Below are positions 1-6,796 of a stretch of 21,418 nt of DNA, in pieces (within the stretch, counting starts at the first letter, position 1; the number at the start of each line of letters is the position of its first letter). Source of the DNA: Candidatus Omnitrophota bacterium (GTDB taxonomy: Bacteria; Omnitrophota; Gorgyraeia; Aquiviventales; Aquiviventaceae). A program made the translations under genes and the position numbers. The stretch is taken from contig JAHFGZ010000007.1 in assembly GCA_023247155.1 (NCBI GenBank), forward strand, positions 1 through 21,418, read 5' to 3'. The notes beneath the pieces were generated by a model. That model saw nothing but the letters and a program-made list of their open reading frames with translations. It did no database searches and had not been told where the DNA came from.

Positions 1-1
1 C

Positions 2-433
2 GCCATCGTGCTGACCGAGCGGCTGAAGGTGAAGGTCCCGGTCATCCTGAAGGGGGAGCCGGTGGGGGTGAAGCAGGACGGCGGCATCCTCGAGCAGTTC
101 CTGCGCGAGGTGGAGGTGGAGTGTCTGCCCGCCGACATCCCCGCGAGCGTGGAGCACGACGTCAGCGCCATGCAGGTCGGCGACACGATCCACATCCGCG
201 ACCTCACGCCGTCGAAGGACGCCCAGATCACGAGCGACCCGGAGGGCGCCATCGCCTCGGTCCAGACGCCGAGAGTCGAGGCGGCGGTCGAAGAGGCGGC
301 GGCCGTCACCGAGCCGGAGGTCATCCGGGAGAAGAAAGAGGAAGCCGGTGAAGCCGAGGGCGAGGGGGCGGCCAAGGGCGAGAAGCCTGCCGAGGCCAAG
401 AAACCAGAGCCCAAGAAAGATACAAAAGGCTGA
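2..433 (+). CDS. rplY: Ribosomal protein L25 (Ctc/TL5 type), C-terminal part; 5' end outside window
   Basis: The reading frame is open from base 2 to the TGA at 431-433, so the true start lies upstream of the window. The visible 143 residues match the C-terminal beta domain of L25 proteins of the long Ctc/TL5 type. It begins around LTERLKVKVPVILKGEPVGV and contains the typical PADIPASVEHDVSAMQVGD stretch. L25 binds 5S rRNA in the large ribosomal subunit through its N-terminal domain, which is not visible here. After about residue 80 the chain turns into a low-complexity Glu/Ala/Lys/Pro tail ending in a lysine-rich segment, as many long L25 proteins do. The stop codon overlaps the putative CTG start of pth, and rplY-pth is a very common gene pair, which supports both calls. 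Confidence 0.93.
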   Translation, partial: AIVLTERLKVKVPVILKGEPVGVKQDGGILEQFLREVEVECLPADIPASVEHDVSAMQVGDTIHIRDLTPSKDAQITSDPEGAIASVQTPRVEAAVEEAAAVTEPEVIREKKEEAGEAEGEGAAKGEKPAEAKKPEPKKDTKG

Positions 434-1011
434 ACCTCATCATCGGCTTAGGCAATCCCGGGCAGACCTATCACGGCACGCGGCACAACGTTGGGTTCGC
501 GGTGATTCAGGCGTTGGCGGACCGCCATGGGGCCCAGCTGACGCACCGGACCATCAGCCCCCGGGATGGGCGCCCCGCGGGCGTCTTCGGCGACTACGAG
601 CGAGGGGACAAGACCATTCGGCTGCTCATGCCGTTGACCATGATGAACGAAGCCGGGGAGGCGCTCAGGATGGTGGATGCGGCGCGGGAGGATCTGCTGA
701 TCGTGTGTGACGATGTCAACCTGCCGCTGGGCACCCTGCGGCTGCGCGCCGAGGGCGGGGCGGGAGGGCACCATGGCCTCGTCTCCTGCCTGGAGGCGCT
801 GGGCACGGAGCAGGTCCCGCGGCTGCGGCTTGGGGTCGGCGCGCCGGACATGCCGCGCGACCTCACCGGCTTCGTGCTCTCTCCGTTCCGCAGCCACGAG
901 CGCCCGCTGGTGACGGGGATGGTGGCGCAGGCCCTGGAGGCCTGCGAGGCGTGGGTCGCGGAGGGGATCGCGGCGGCAATGAACCGGTACAACAAGGCGC
1001 AGGAGACATGA
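430..1011 (+). CDS. pth: Peptidyl-tRNA hydrolase, apparently with a CTG start
   Basis: Pth hydrolyses the ester bond of peptidyl-tRNAs that drop off the ribosome and so recycles the tRNA. Homology starts at LNLIIGLGNPG and continues through TRHNVGF, PLTMMNEAG and CDDVNLPLGTLRLR. With CTG at 430 as residue 1 the protein has 193 residues, the usual family length. N9, H19 (catalytic), N73 and D94 then correspond to E. coli N10, H20, N68 and D93. The position of E. coli N114 is a His (GGHHGL). There is no ATG, GTG or TTG in frame between the stop at 349-351 and the GTG at 502. Starting at 502 would delete GLGNPG and the catalytic His, so CTG at 430 is the best start; it overlaps the rplY stop as CTGA. 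A purine-rich AAGAAAG lies upstream. The gene ends in an ATGA overlap with rpsF. Confidence 0.92.
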   Translation: MNLIIGLGNPGQTYHGTRHNVGFAVIQALADRHGAQLTHRTISPRDGRPAGVFGDYERGDKTIRLLMPLTMMNEAGEALRMVDAAREDLLIVCDDVNLPLGTLRLRAEGGAGGHHGLVSCLEALGTEQVPRLRLGVGAPDMPRDLTGFVLSPFRSHERPLVTGMVAQALEACEAWVAEGIAAAMNRYNKAQET

Positions 1012-1379
1012 GAGACTACGAGGCCCTGATCATCGTGAAAGCGGCCGGGACGGAACAGGAGCTGGCCCGCCAGTCGACTCACCTCGAGGAGCCCATCAAG
1101 AAGGTGGGCGGCAATGTGGAGAGCAACCAGCACATGGGCCGCCGTCGGCTGGCCTTCCGCATCGCCCGGCAGACCGAAGGCCACTACTTCCTGCTGCGGT
1201 TCCGGGCGCCGACGGCGCAGGTCGGGGAGCTGGACCGCCTCTACCGGCTCAACGAGTCGGTGGTGCGCTTCATGATCCTGAGCGCGGAGGAGGTGAGCGG
1301 CCCGCCGCCGGCCCCCGAGCCATCCACCCCGGCGCTCGCGAAGGCCGGCTCGGCGCCCCCCTCGGCCAGGAGGCGGTGA
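1008..1379 (+). CDS. rpsF: 30S ribosomal protein S6
   Basis: S6 is a primary component of the central platform of the small subunit, where it pairs with S18. The protein begins MRDYEALIIVKA and shows the S6 ferredoxin-like fold pattern, with GRRRLAFRIARQTEGHYFLLRF in the middle and LNESVVRFMIL near residues 82-93. It is 123 residues long. The last 27 or so residues form a Pro/Ala/Ser tail ending in three arginines, a lineage-specific extension. The ATG at 1008 overlaps the pth stop (ATGA), with AGGAG only two bases upstream. An in-frame start further upstream would lie inside pth and add residues unlike S6. The order rpsF-ssb-rpsR-rplI is the classical bacterial arrangement. Confidence 0.96.
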   Translation: MRDYEALIIVKAAGTEQELARQSTHLEEPIKKVGGNVESNQHMGRRRLAFRIARQTEGHYFLLRFRAPTAQVGELDRLYRLNESVVRFMILSAEEVSGPPPAPEPSTPALAKAGSAPPSARRR

Positions 1380-1819
1380 TGGCGAGCCTCAACCGCGTCC
1401 TGCTCATGGGCAACCTCACCAAGGATCCGGAGCTGCGCTACACCCCGAGCGGCACCGCCGTGGCGAACCTGCGCCTGGCGGTCAACTCGACCTTCAAGGA
1501 CCAGGCTGGCCAGCGCAAGGAGGAGACCTGTTTCGTCACGATCGTCGCGTGGGGCCGGCAGGCCGAGACCTGCAACCAGTACCTGAAGAAGGGCCGCTCG
1601 GTCTTCGTGGAAGGCCGGCTGATCTACCGAAGCTGGGAGGCCGAGGGGAAGACCCGCTCCACGATGGAGGTGCGGGCGGACCGCGTGCAGTTCCTGGGCG
1701 GTCCAGGGGGACCCGGCGGTCCGGCCCGACCCCGCGAGGAGGCGGAGGCGGCCCGGCCCGAAGCAGCTGAACCCGAGGCGGTCCCGGAAGGGGACGCCGA
1801 GGCGGACGTCCCATTCTGA
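1379..1819 (+). CDS. ssb: Single-stranded DNA-binding protein
   Basis: SSB coats single-stranded DNA during replication, recombination and repair. The 146-residue product has the OB-fold hallmarks MASLNRVLLMGNLTKDPELRYTPSGTAVANLRLAV and WGRQAETCNQYLKKGRSVFVEGRL in the first 85 residues or so. A Gly/Pro/Glu-rich linker follows, then the acidic tip ending in DVPF that recruits partner proteins; E. coli ends in DDDIPF. The ATG at 1379 is preferred over the adjacent GTG at 1376. AGGAGG at 1368-1373 lies five bases before the ATG but only two before the GTG. The start overlaps the rpsF stop by one base (TGATG). Its position between rpsF and rpsR is the standard operon context. Confidence 0.97.
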   Translation: MASLNRVLLMGNLTKDPELRYTPSGTAVANLRLAVNSTFKDQAGQRKEETCFVTIVAWGRQAETCNQYLKKGRSVFVEGRLIYRSWEAEGKTRSTMEVRADRVQFLGGPGGPGGPARPREEAEAARPEAAEPEAVPEGDAEADVPF

Positions 1820-1836
1820 GGCTGGTGAGGAGACCG

Positions 1837-2064
1837 ATGGCATTCATCCGGCGCACATTCGTCAAGCGGCCCTGCCGGTTTTGCACGGAAAAGGTCGAGC
1901 ACGTCGACTACAAGGACCTGGAGCGGATCGGGCGGTACGTGACGGACCGGGGGAAGATCATCCCCTCGCGGCTGACCGGCACCTGCGCGAAACACCAGCG
2001 CGTGCTCACCCGCGCCATCAAGCGGGCGCGGTTCATGGCGCTGTTGCCCTACCTCTCGGTGTGA
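1837..2064 (+). CDS. rpsR: 30S ribosomal protein S18
   Basis: S18 binds next to S6 on the small-subunit platform. The 75-residue protein shows the family core: RPCRFC near the N-terminus, DYKDLERIGRYVTDRGKIIP in the middle and RLTGTCAKHQRVLTRAIKRARFMALLPY at the end. The CRFC pair together with the later TCAKH could hold zinc, as in Cys-containing forms of S18; that is an inference. The start is the ATG at 1837, with GAGGAGA ending four bases upstream. A GTG at 1825 in the same frame would add four residues encoded by the ribosome-binding site itself and is rejected. It follows ssb by 17 bases. Confidence 0.97.
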   Translation: MAFIRRTFVKRPCRFCTEKVEHVDYKDLERIGRYVTDRGKIIPSRLTGTCAKHQRVLTRAIKRARFMALLPYLSV

Positions 2065-2075
2065 GGGCGCCCCGC

Positions 2076-2528
2076 ATGGACGTCATCCTGCTGAAGGACG
2101 TCGAGACGCTGGGCGCCGAGGGGGCGGTGGTGCGCGTGAAGCCGGGGTTCGCCCGCAACTACCTGCTCCCCGGCGGGCTGGCGGTCCCGGCGAACCCCCA
2201 GCAGCTGAAGGCGCTCGAGGCCGCGAAGCGGCAGCGCCTCAAGCAGGCCGAGCGCATCCAGGGGGAAGCGGACGCGCTCAAGCGCCGGCTCGAAGGCCAT
2301 TCGCTGACGATGCAGCTCGCCCTCGGCGAGAACGAGCAGCCCTTCGGCTCCGTCACGGCCCACGATGTGGCGGAGGCGCTGGCGCGGGAGGGGCTTCCGG
2401 TGGAGAAGGGCGCGATCCGGCTCGAGCAGCCCATCAGGACGCTGGGCGTGTTCGACGTCCCGGTCCGCTTGCATCCGAGCGTGACGGCGACCCTCAAGCT
2501 GTGGGTCGTGAAAGCCTCACCGGCTTGA
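2076..2528 (+). CDS. rplI: 50S ribosomal protein L9
   Basis: L9 binds 23S rRNA near the L1 stalk and influences reading-frame maintenance. The 150-residue product starts MDVILLKDVETLGAEGAVV and has the rRNA-binding N-domain signature with KPGFARNYLLPGGLAV at about residues 23-38. A charged connecting helix runs over roughly 45-75, and a C-terminal domain ends VTATLKLWVVKA. The length is typical. The ATG at 2076 lies 11 bases after the rpsR stop, with a modest GAGGG upstream. A longer in-frame opening reaches back into rpsR and is a shadow. The gene is clearly GC-rich, in contrast to dnaB, which follows after 26 bases. Confidence 0.97.
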   Translation: MDVILLKDVETLGAEGAVVRVKPGFARNYLLPGGLAVPANPQQLKALEAAKRQRLKQAERIQGEADALKRRLEGHSLTMQLALGENEQPFGSVTAHDVAEALAREGLPVEKGAIRLEQPIRTLGVFDVPVRLHPSVTATLKLWVVKASPA

Positions 2529-2554
2529 CAGGCTGACCAACCTCCCAGAGAGAC

Positions 2555-3892
2555 ATGCCTGAGCACGAATTGACCACAGCCGATCTTCGAGTCACACCAA
2601 GCAATCCTGAAGTCGAGCAAGCCGTCTTAGGCGCCATGCTGCTCTCGGAAGATGCGGTGACCCAAGCGGCCGAACTCCTCGAAGAAGACACCTTTTACAA
2701 ACCTGCCCATCGAAAAATCTTCAGGGCGATTCTTGAATTGTACAAGAAAGACGTCCCGGTGGACCTCCTCACGCTGACGGAAGAATTGAAGAAGCAGAGC
2801 AGCCTCGATGAGGTGGGGGGGCCGAGCTATCTGGCGTTGTTATCGACCGTCGCCACCCCGGCCAACATGAAGCATCATTGTCATATCGTGAAAGAAAAGC
2901 ACATCTTGCGTCGGCTGATCCAGGCGGCGGATCAGATTGGAGATCACGCCTATCAAGGCTCGAAGGAACCAGACCTCCTGCTCGACGAAGCGGAGACGAC
3001 GATTTTCGACATCGCCTCGAGCAAGATCAAACGTGACGCCGTCTCGATGAAGGACATCATCAAGAGTTCCATCGAAATGATCGACACCCTCTACCAGCGC
3101 AAGGGGATGATCACCGGCCTGCCCACCGGGTTCATTGAGTTGGATCAACATCTGGCCGGCCTGCAGCCGTCTGATTTCATCGTCGTGGCCGGACGGCCGG
3201 CAATGGGGAAGAGCTCATTTGCCCTCTGCGTGGCAGAACACGTCGCGCTGGTTCAACAGAAACCCGTCGCCATCTTCAGCCTGGAGATGTCGAAAGAGAG
3301 CCTGGTCCAACGGATGCTGTGTTCGCATGCCCGGATCAACGCGCACAATGTGCGTTCGGGCATGTTGTCCAATGCCGACTGGCCCAATTTAACGAAGGCG
3401 GCGGGCAAATTATCAGAAGCGCCCATTTTCATTGATGATACGCCAGGGCTGACGGTGCTCGAACTGCGCGCCAAAGCGCGCCGATTGAAACGACGGCATG
3501 ATGTGGGGCTGGTGGTTGTTGATTACATGCAATTGATGGATGCCACCACCATCACGGAGAATCGGCAACAGGAGATCTCGGTCATTTCTCGAGGGCTGAA
3601 GGCGCTGGCGCGGCAGCTGGGCGTTCCGGTCATGGTGGTGAGCCAGCTGTCTCGAGCGCCTGAGAGAGAATTGAGGCGCCCACGTCTCTCAGATTTGCGG
3701 GAGTCCGGGGCCATCGAGCAGGATGCCGATGTCGTGCTGATGTTGTTTCGTGAAGAATACTACAATCCAACCGATGACAATAAAGGCGTCGCTGAAGTGA
3801 TCATTGCCAAACAGCGCAACGGCCCAACGGACACCGTCAAACTGACATTCATCAAGGAATATACACGCTTCGAGACATCAACCCGTGAATGA
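2555..3892 (+). CDS. dnaB: Replicative DNA helicase
   Basis: DnaB is the hexameric ring helicase that unwinds DNA ahead of the replication fork. The 445-residue protein has the N-terminal helical domain (about 14-115, beginning with the conserved PEVEQAVLGAMLL), a linker, and the RecA-like ATPase domain. Walker A is GRPAMGKS (213-220), the catalytic Glu is in SLEM (E244), Walker B is VVVDY (320-324), followed by SDLRESGAIEQDADVV. The arginine-finger region is AKQRNGPTDTV (418-428). No intein is present and the length is normal. Base composition is unlike its neighbours: two sampled 60-base lines count 31 and 27 G+C, against 45 in rplI and 41 in bamA. The stop overlaps the bamA start (ATGA). 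The position after rplI is canonical, but the sequence looks acquired. Confidence 0.97.
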   Translation: MPEHELTTADLRVTPSNPEVEQAVLGAMLLSEDAVTQAAELLEEDTFYKPAHRKIFRAILELYKKDVPVDLLTLTEELKKQSSLDEVGGPSYLALLSTVATPANMKHHCHIVKEKHILRRLIQAADQIGDHAYQGSKEPDLLLDEAETTIFDIASSKIKRDAVSMKDIIKSSIEMIDTLYQRKGMITGLPTGFIELDQHLAGLQPSDFIVVAGRPAMGKSSFALCVAEHVALVQQKPVAIFSLEMSKESLVQRMLCSHARINAHNVRSGMLSNADWPNLTKAAGKLSEAPIFIDDTPGLTVLELRAKARRLKRRHDVGLVVVDYMQLMDATTITENRQQEISVISRGLKALARQLGVPVMVVSQLSRAPERELRRPRLSDLRESGAIEQDADVVLMLFREEYYNPTDDNKGVAEVIIAKQRNGPTDTVKLTFIKEYTRFETSTRE

Positions 3893-6222
3893 TCGTCTCC
3901 GCCGCTCAATGGCGCAGAACCATCAGCCGCGTCGTCCTGCTCCTCTTCGTTGGAATGGGATTAGCGGCTCCCGCCGGGTTCGCCCAGGAGGGCGAGACGG
4001 TCGTCGCGGTGGAACTCCGCGGCGCGAAGACGGTCGCCCAGGAGACCGTCCTGGCGCGGGTCCAGACGAAGCCCGGCTCGCCCTACCAGAACGCCATCGT
4101 CAGCGAAGACATCCGGCGCCTCTTCGCGCTGGGCTACTTCACCGACGTCCGGGCCGATGTCGAGCCGCTGCCCGAGGGGCTGCGCCTCGTGTTCGTCGTC
4201 ACCGAAAAGCCCACGGTGGCGGCCGTTGAGGCGGAGGGCAACCGGGCGCTGGGCACGCCCCGCCTCCTCGACCTCTTCGGCGTCAAGGCGGGGGAGCTGT
4301 ACGACCCCCGGAAGGTCAAGGAAGGGGTCGACCAGCTGAAGGCGGAGTACGCGCGCAAGGGATTTTCGCAGAGCGAGATTGTCTCGCACGTCCAGCTCGA
4401 TGACGCGGCTAACGCGGCCACCATCCGCCTGCTGGTCGACGAGGGGACCCGCATGCGGATCGCCGGGGTGCTGGTCGAAGGCAACCAGGCCTTCCCGGAC
4501 CGGCGGATCCGGAAGCTGCTCAAGACGAAGCGCCGGCGCTGGTTCCGCGCCGGCGTCTACAACGAGCAGGTGCTCGAGGAGGACCTCGAGCGGGTCCGGG
4601 CCTTCTATCGGAAGCACGGCTACCAGGATGTCGCCGCCGCCCAAGAGGTCTACCGGGACACCGCCGGCCGCGGGCTCTATGTCCATCTGAAGATCACGGA
4701 GGGGCTGCAGCACCGGGTCGGCCAGGTGGCGCTGACCGGCACGGTGCTCTTTCCGGAGCGTGAGATCCGCCAGGCGATCACGCTCAAGCCGGGGGCGGTG
4801 TACAGCCAGGAGGCGCTGCAGGAGGACCTGCGGGGCATCAAGCAGTACTACGGCGACCGGGGCTACATCCACACGGAGGTCACCCCGGAGCCGCAGCTGG
4901 ACGAGGCGACGAAGCGGGTGAACCTGACGTACCGCATCACGGAGAACGAGTTGGTGTCCATCAACCGCGTCGAGATCCGGGGCAACCTACGGACCAAGGA
5001 TGTCGTCGTGCGCCGGGAGCTCCGGGCCTATCCCGGCGAGCGGTTCGATGGGGCCAAGATCCGCAAGTCCATCGACCGGCTCTACAACCTGGGGTACTTC
5101 GAAGAGGTCAGCGTGGAGACGGAGCCGACCGAGACGCCCGACCGCGAGGACCTGATCGTCAAGGTCAAGGAGGCCAAGACCGGCAGCTTCAGCTTCGGCG
5201 GCGGCTTCTCCTCCGTGGACCGGCTGGTCGGCCTCGTGGAGCTGGAGCAGCGCAACTTCGACTGGCGGAACATCCCGACGTTCACGGGGGCGGGGCAGGA
5301 CCTCCGGTTCCGGGTGGAGGTCGGCACGGTCCGGCGGTTCTTTGACATCTCGTTCACGGAGCCGTGGATCTTCGGCCACCCGGTGTCGTTCGGCATCGAC
5401 GCGTACAACCGCACGCGGCTGCGCAGCCGCAACCTGGGCCTGGCGTTCGAGGAGGAGCAGCGCGGGGCGGGGCTGCGGCTGGGCCGGGAGTTCATCGACG
5501 ACCTGCTGGGGAGCCTCAGCTATCAGCTCTACCGCACCACGATTTCCGACGTGGTGACCGAGGCGTCGGCCGACCTCAAGGCCGAGCAGGGGCGCAACAC
5601 CGTCAGCGTGGGGGGGCTGGGGATCTCCTGGGACCGGCGGGACAACCGCTTCGACCCGACCCGCGGCCTGTTCCTGTTCAGCTCGGTCGACCTGGCGGGC
5701 GGGCTCTTCGGGGCCGACAAGGACTTCTTCCGGTGGCAGGCGGGGGGGAGCCACTACCTGCCCCACTGGGATCGCCTGGTGTTCGAATCGCGCCTGCGCG
5801 CCGGGATCGTCGACGCCTATTCGGGCACGTCAGAGGTCCCCATCTTCGAGCGGTTCTTCGGCGGAGGCTCCGGCACCATCCGGGGCTTTGAGGAGCGCCG
5901 CGTCGGGCCGCGTGATCCGTCGTCGAGCGATCCCATCGGCGGCGAGGCGCTGTTCGTGGCGACGGTGGAGGAGGTCGCGACGCTGCTGAGCGACGAGCGG
6001 GGCCGCCCCATCCTGCGGGGGTCCGGCTTCCTGGACGTCGGCAACGTCTGGCGGCGGGTCAATGAGTTCGGCGAGTCGTTCAAGGCGGGGGCCGGCGTGG
6101 GGGCGCGCGTGAACACGCCCATCGGGCCGCTGCGGCTGGACTTCGGGATGCCGGTCAGCCACCTGGACCCCGGCGAGAAACGCAAACTGCAGGTCCACTT
6201 CAACATCAGCCGCAGCTTCTGA
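3889..6222 (+). CDS. bamA: Outer membrane protein assembly factor BamA (Omp85)
   Basis: BamA is the core of the machine that folds beta-barrel proteins into the outer membrane. The 777-residue product has an N-terminal signal peptide with a hydrophobic run VVLLLFVGMGLAAPAGFA and likely cleavage near residue 33. Five POTRA-like repeats follow over roughly residues 36-425, recognisable by repeated patterns such as RRLFALGYFTDVRAD, FYRKHGYQDV and IDRLYNLGYFEEV. A C-terminal barrel covers about 430-777. The lid-loop motif IRGF is present (RGF at 665-667), and the chain ends in a Phe, as barrel proteins recognised by Bam do. The length is close to the E. coli protein. The start overlaps the dnaB stop (ATGA), with no clear ribosome-binding site, so translation may be coupled. 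skp and lipid A genes follow, the usual company of bamA. Confidence 0.96.
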   Translation: MIVSAAQWRRTISRVVLLLFVGMGLAAPAGFAQEGETVVAVELRGAKTVAQETVLARVQTKPGSPYQNAIVSEDIRRLFALGYFTDVRADVEPLPEGLRLVFVVTEKPTVAAVEAEGNRALGTPRLLDLFGVKAGELYDPRKVKEGVDQLKAEYARKGFSQSEIVSHVQLDDAANAATIRLLVDEGTRMRIAGVLVEGNQAFPDRRIRKLLKTKRRRWFRAGVYNEQVLEEDLERVRAFYRKHGYQDVAAAQEVYRDTAGRGLYVHLKITEGLQHRVGQVALTGTVLFPEREIRQAITLKPGAVYSQEALQEDLRGIKQYYGDRGYIHTEVTPEPQLDEATKRVNLTYRITENELVSINRVEIRGNLRTKDVVVRRELRAYPGERFDGAKIRKSIDRLYNLGYFEEVSVETEPTETPDREDLIVKVKEAKTGSFSFGGGFSSVDRLVGLVELEQRNFDWRNIPTFTGAGQDLRFRVEVGTVRRFFDISFTEPWIFGHPVSFGIDAYNRTRLRSRNLGLAFEEEQRGAGLRLGREFIDDLLGSLSYQLYRTTISDVVTEASADLKAEQGRNTVSVGGLGISWDRRDNRFDPTRGLFLFSSVDLAGGLFGADKDFFRWQAGGSHYLPHWDRLVFESRLRAGIVDAYSGTSEVPIFERFFGGGSGTIRGFEERRVGPRDPSSSDPIGGEALFVATVEEVATLLSDERGRPILRGSGFLDVGNVWRRVNEFGESFKAGAGVGARVNTPIGPLRLDFGMPVSHLDPGEKRKLQVHFNISRSF

Positions 6223-6248
6223 GACAGGAGACAGGAGACATGAGACAG
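6221..6248 (+). repeat. Tandem heptamer array GAGACAG x4 over the skp start
   Basis: Four consecutive 7-base units run from 6221 to 6248: GAGACAG, GAGACAG, GAGACAT, GAGACAG. The single change in unit three creates the ATG at 6240-6242 that starts skp. The units also supply two AGGAG ribosome-binding sites, at 6226-6230 and 6233-6237. The first unit overlaps the bamA stop codon. The array is nearly the reverse complement of the CTGTCCC array at 6306-6332. Confidence 0.85.
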
Positions 6249-6791
6249 GTGATCTTGCACGGGTGGTCCCGCAGCGCAGTCCTCGCGCTGAGTGTCCTGG
6301 CGACGTGTCCCCTGTCCCCTGTCCCCTGTCCCACGGTGAGCGCGGAACCGGAGCTGAAGATCGGCTACGTGAACATGGCCAAGGTGTTCGACGGCTACGT
6401 GAAGACGCAGGCCTCCGACGCCGCGCTGGAGAAGAAGGGCAAGCAGAAGGAGGCGGAGCTCAAGGGCCGCATGGAGGAGCTCCAGAAGATGCGCCAGAGC
6501 CTGGAGCTGCTGAGCGCGGAGGCCCGCGAGGCCAAGGCCCGGGAGATCGAGGAGCGGGCGGAGGAGCTGCAGCGGTTCCGCACCCACACGGCGCGTGACC
6601 TGCGCCGGGAGCGCGACGTGGTGGCCAAGGGGCTGCTGGAGGAGATCCAGAAGGCGCTGCAGGAGTTCGCCAAAGCCAACGGCTTCTCGCTCATCCTGGA
6701 CGGGCAGGCCATGGTCTACGGCCAGGACGCGTACGACGTCACCGATGAGGTCCTCGCGATGCTGAACGGCCGCGCGAAAGGATCCCCCTGA
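6240..6791 (+). CDS. skp: Periplasmic chaperone Skp/OmpH family
   Basis: Skp/OmpH proteins are periplasmic chaperones that hold unfolded outer-membrane proteins on their way to BamA. The 183-residue product has a signal peptide (ILHGWSRSAVLALSVLATC, with likely cleavage after TVSA at residue 35). The OmpH pattern follows: KIGYVNMAKVFDGY, then a long charged, Lys/Glu-rich coiled-coil region over about residues 60-150, and a closing segment ANGFSLILDGQAMVYG...DVTDEVLAMLN. The c-region of the signal peptide is unusually long and proline-rich (PLSPVPCP), because the CTGTCCC heptamer array encodes it. The ATG at 6240 follows the bamA stop by 17 bases, and two AGGAG motifs lie upstream, 2 and 9 bases from the ATG. 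The bamA-skp-lipid A order is widespread in diderms. Confidence 0.93.
   Translation: MRQVILHGWSRSAVLALSVLATCPLSPVPCPTVSAEPELKIGYVNMAKVFDGYVKTQASDAALEKKGKQKEAELKGRMEELQKMRQSLELLSAEAREAKAREIEERAEELQRFRTHTARDLRRERDVVAKGLLEEIQKALQEFAKANGFSLILDGQAMVYGQDAYDVTDEVLAMLNGRAKGSP
6306..6332 (+). repeat. Tandem heptamer array TGTCCCC x3.9 inside the skp signal-peptide region
   Basis: Three exact copies of TGTCCCC (6306-6312, 6313-6319, 6320-6326) are followed by a fourth ending in A (6327-6333). The unit length is not a multiple of three, so gain or loss of one copy would shift the skp reading frame. As RNA, the array can pair with the GAGACAG array at 6221-6248 in six of every seven positions, enclosing the ribosome-binding sites and start codon. 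Confidence 0.85.
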
Positions 6792-6796
6792 CCCGC

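Noticed and set aside
2525..2530. Perfect -35 box TTGACA overlapping the rplI stop, before dnaB
   Set aside because: The sequence 16-18 bases downstream is GAGAGA-like, with no -10 box before the dnaB ATG at 2555.
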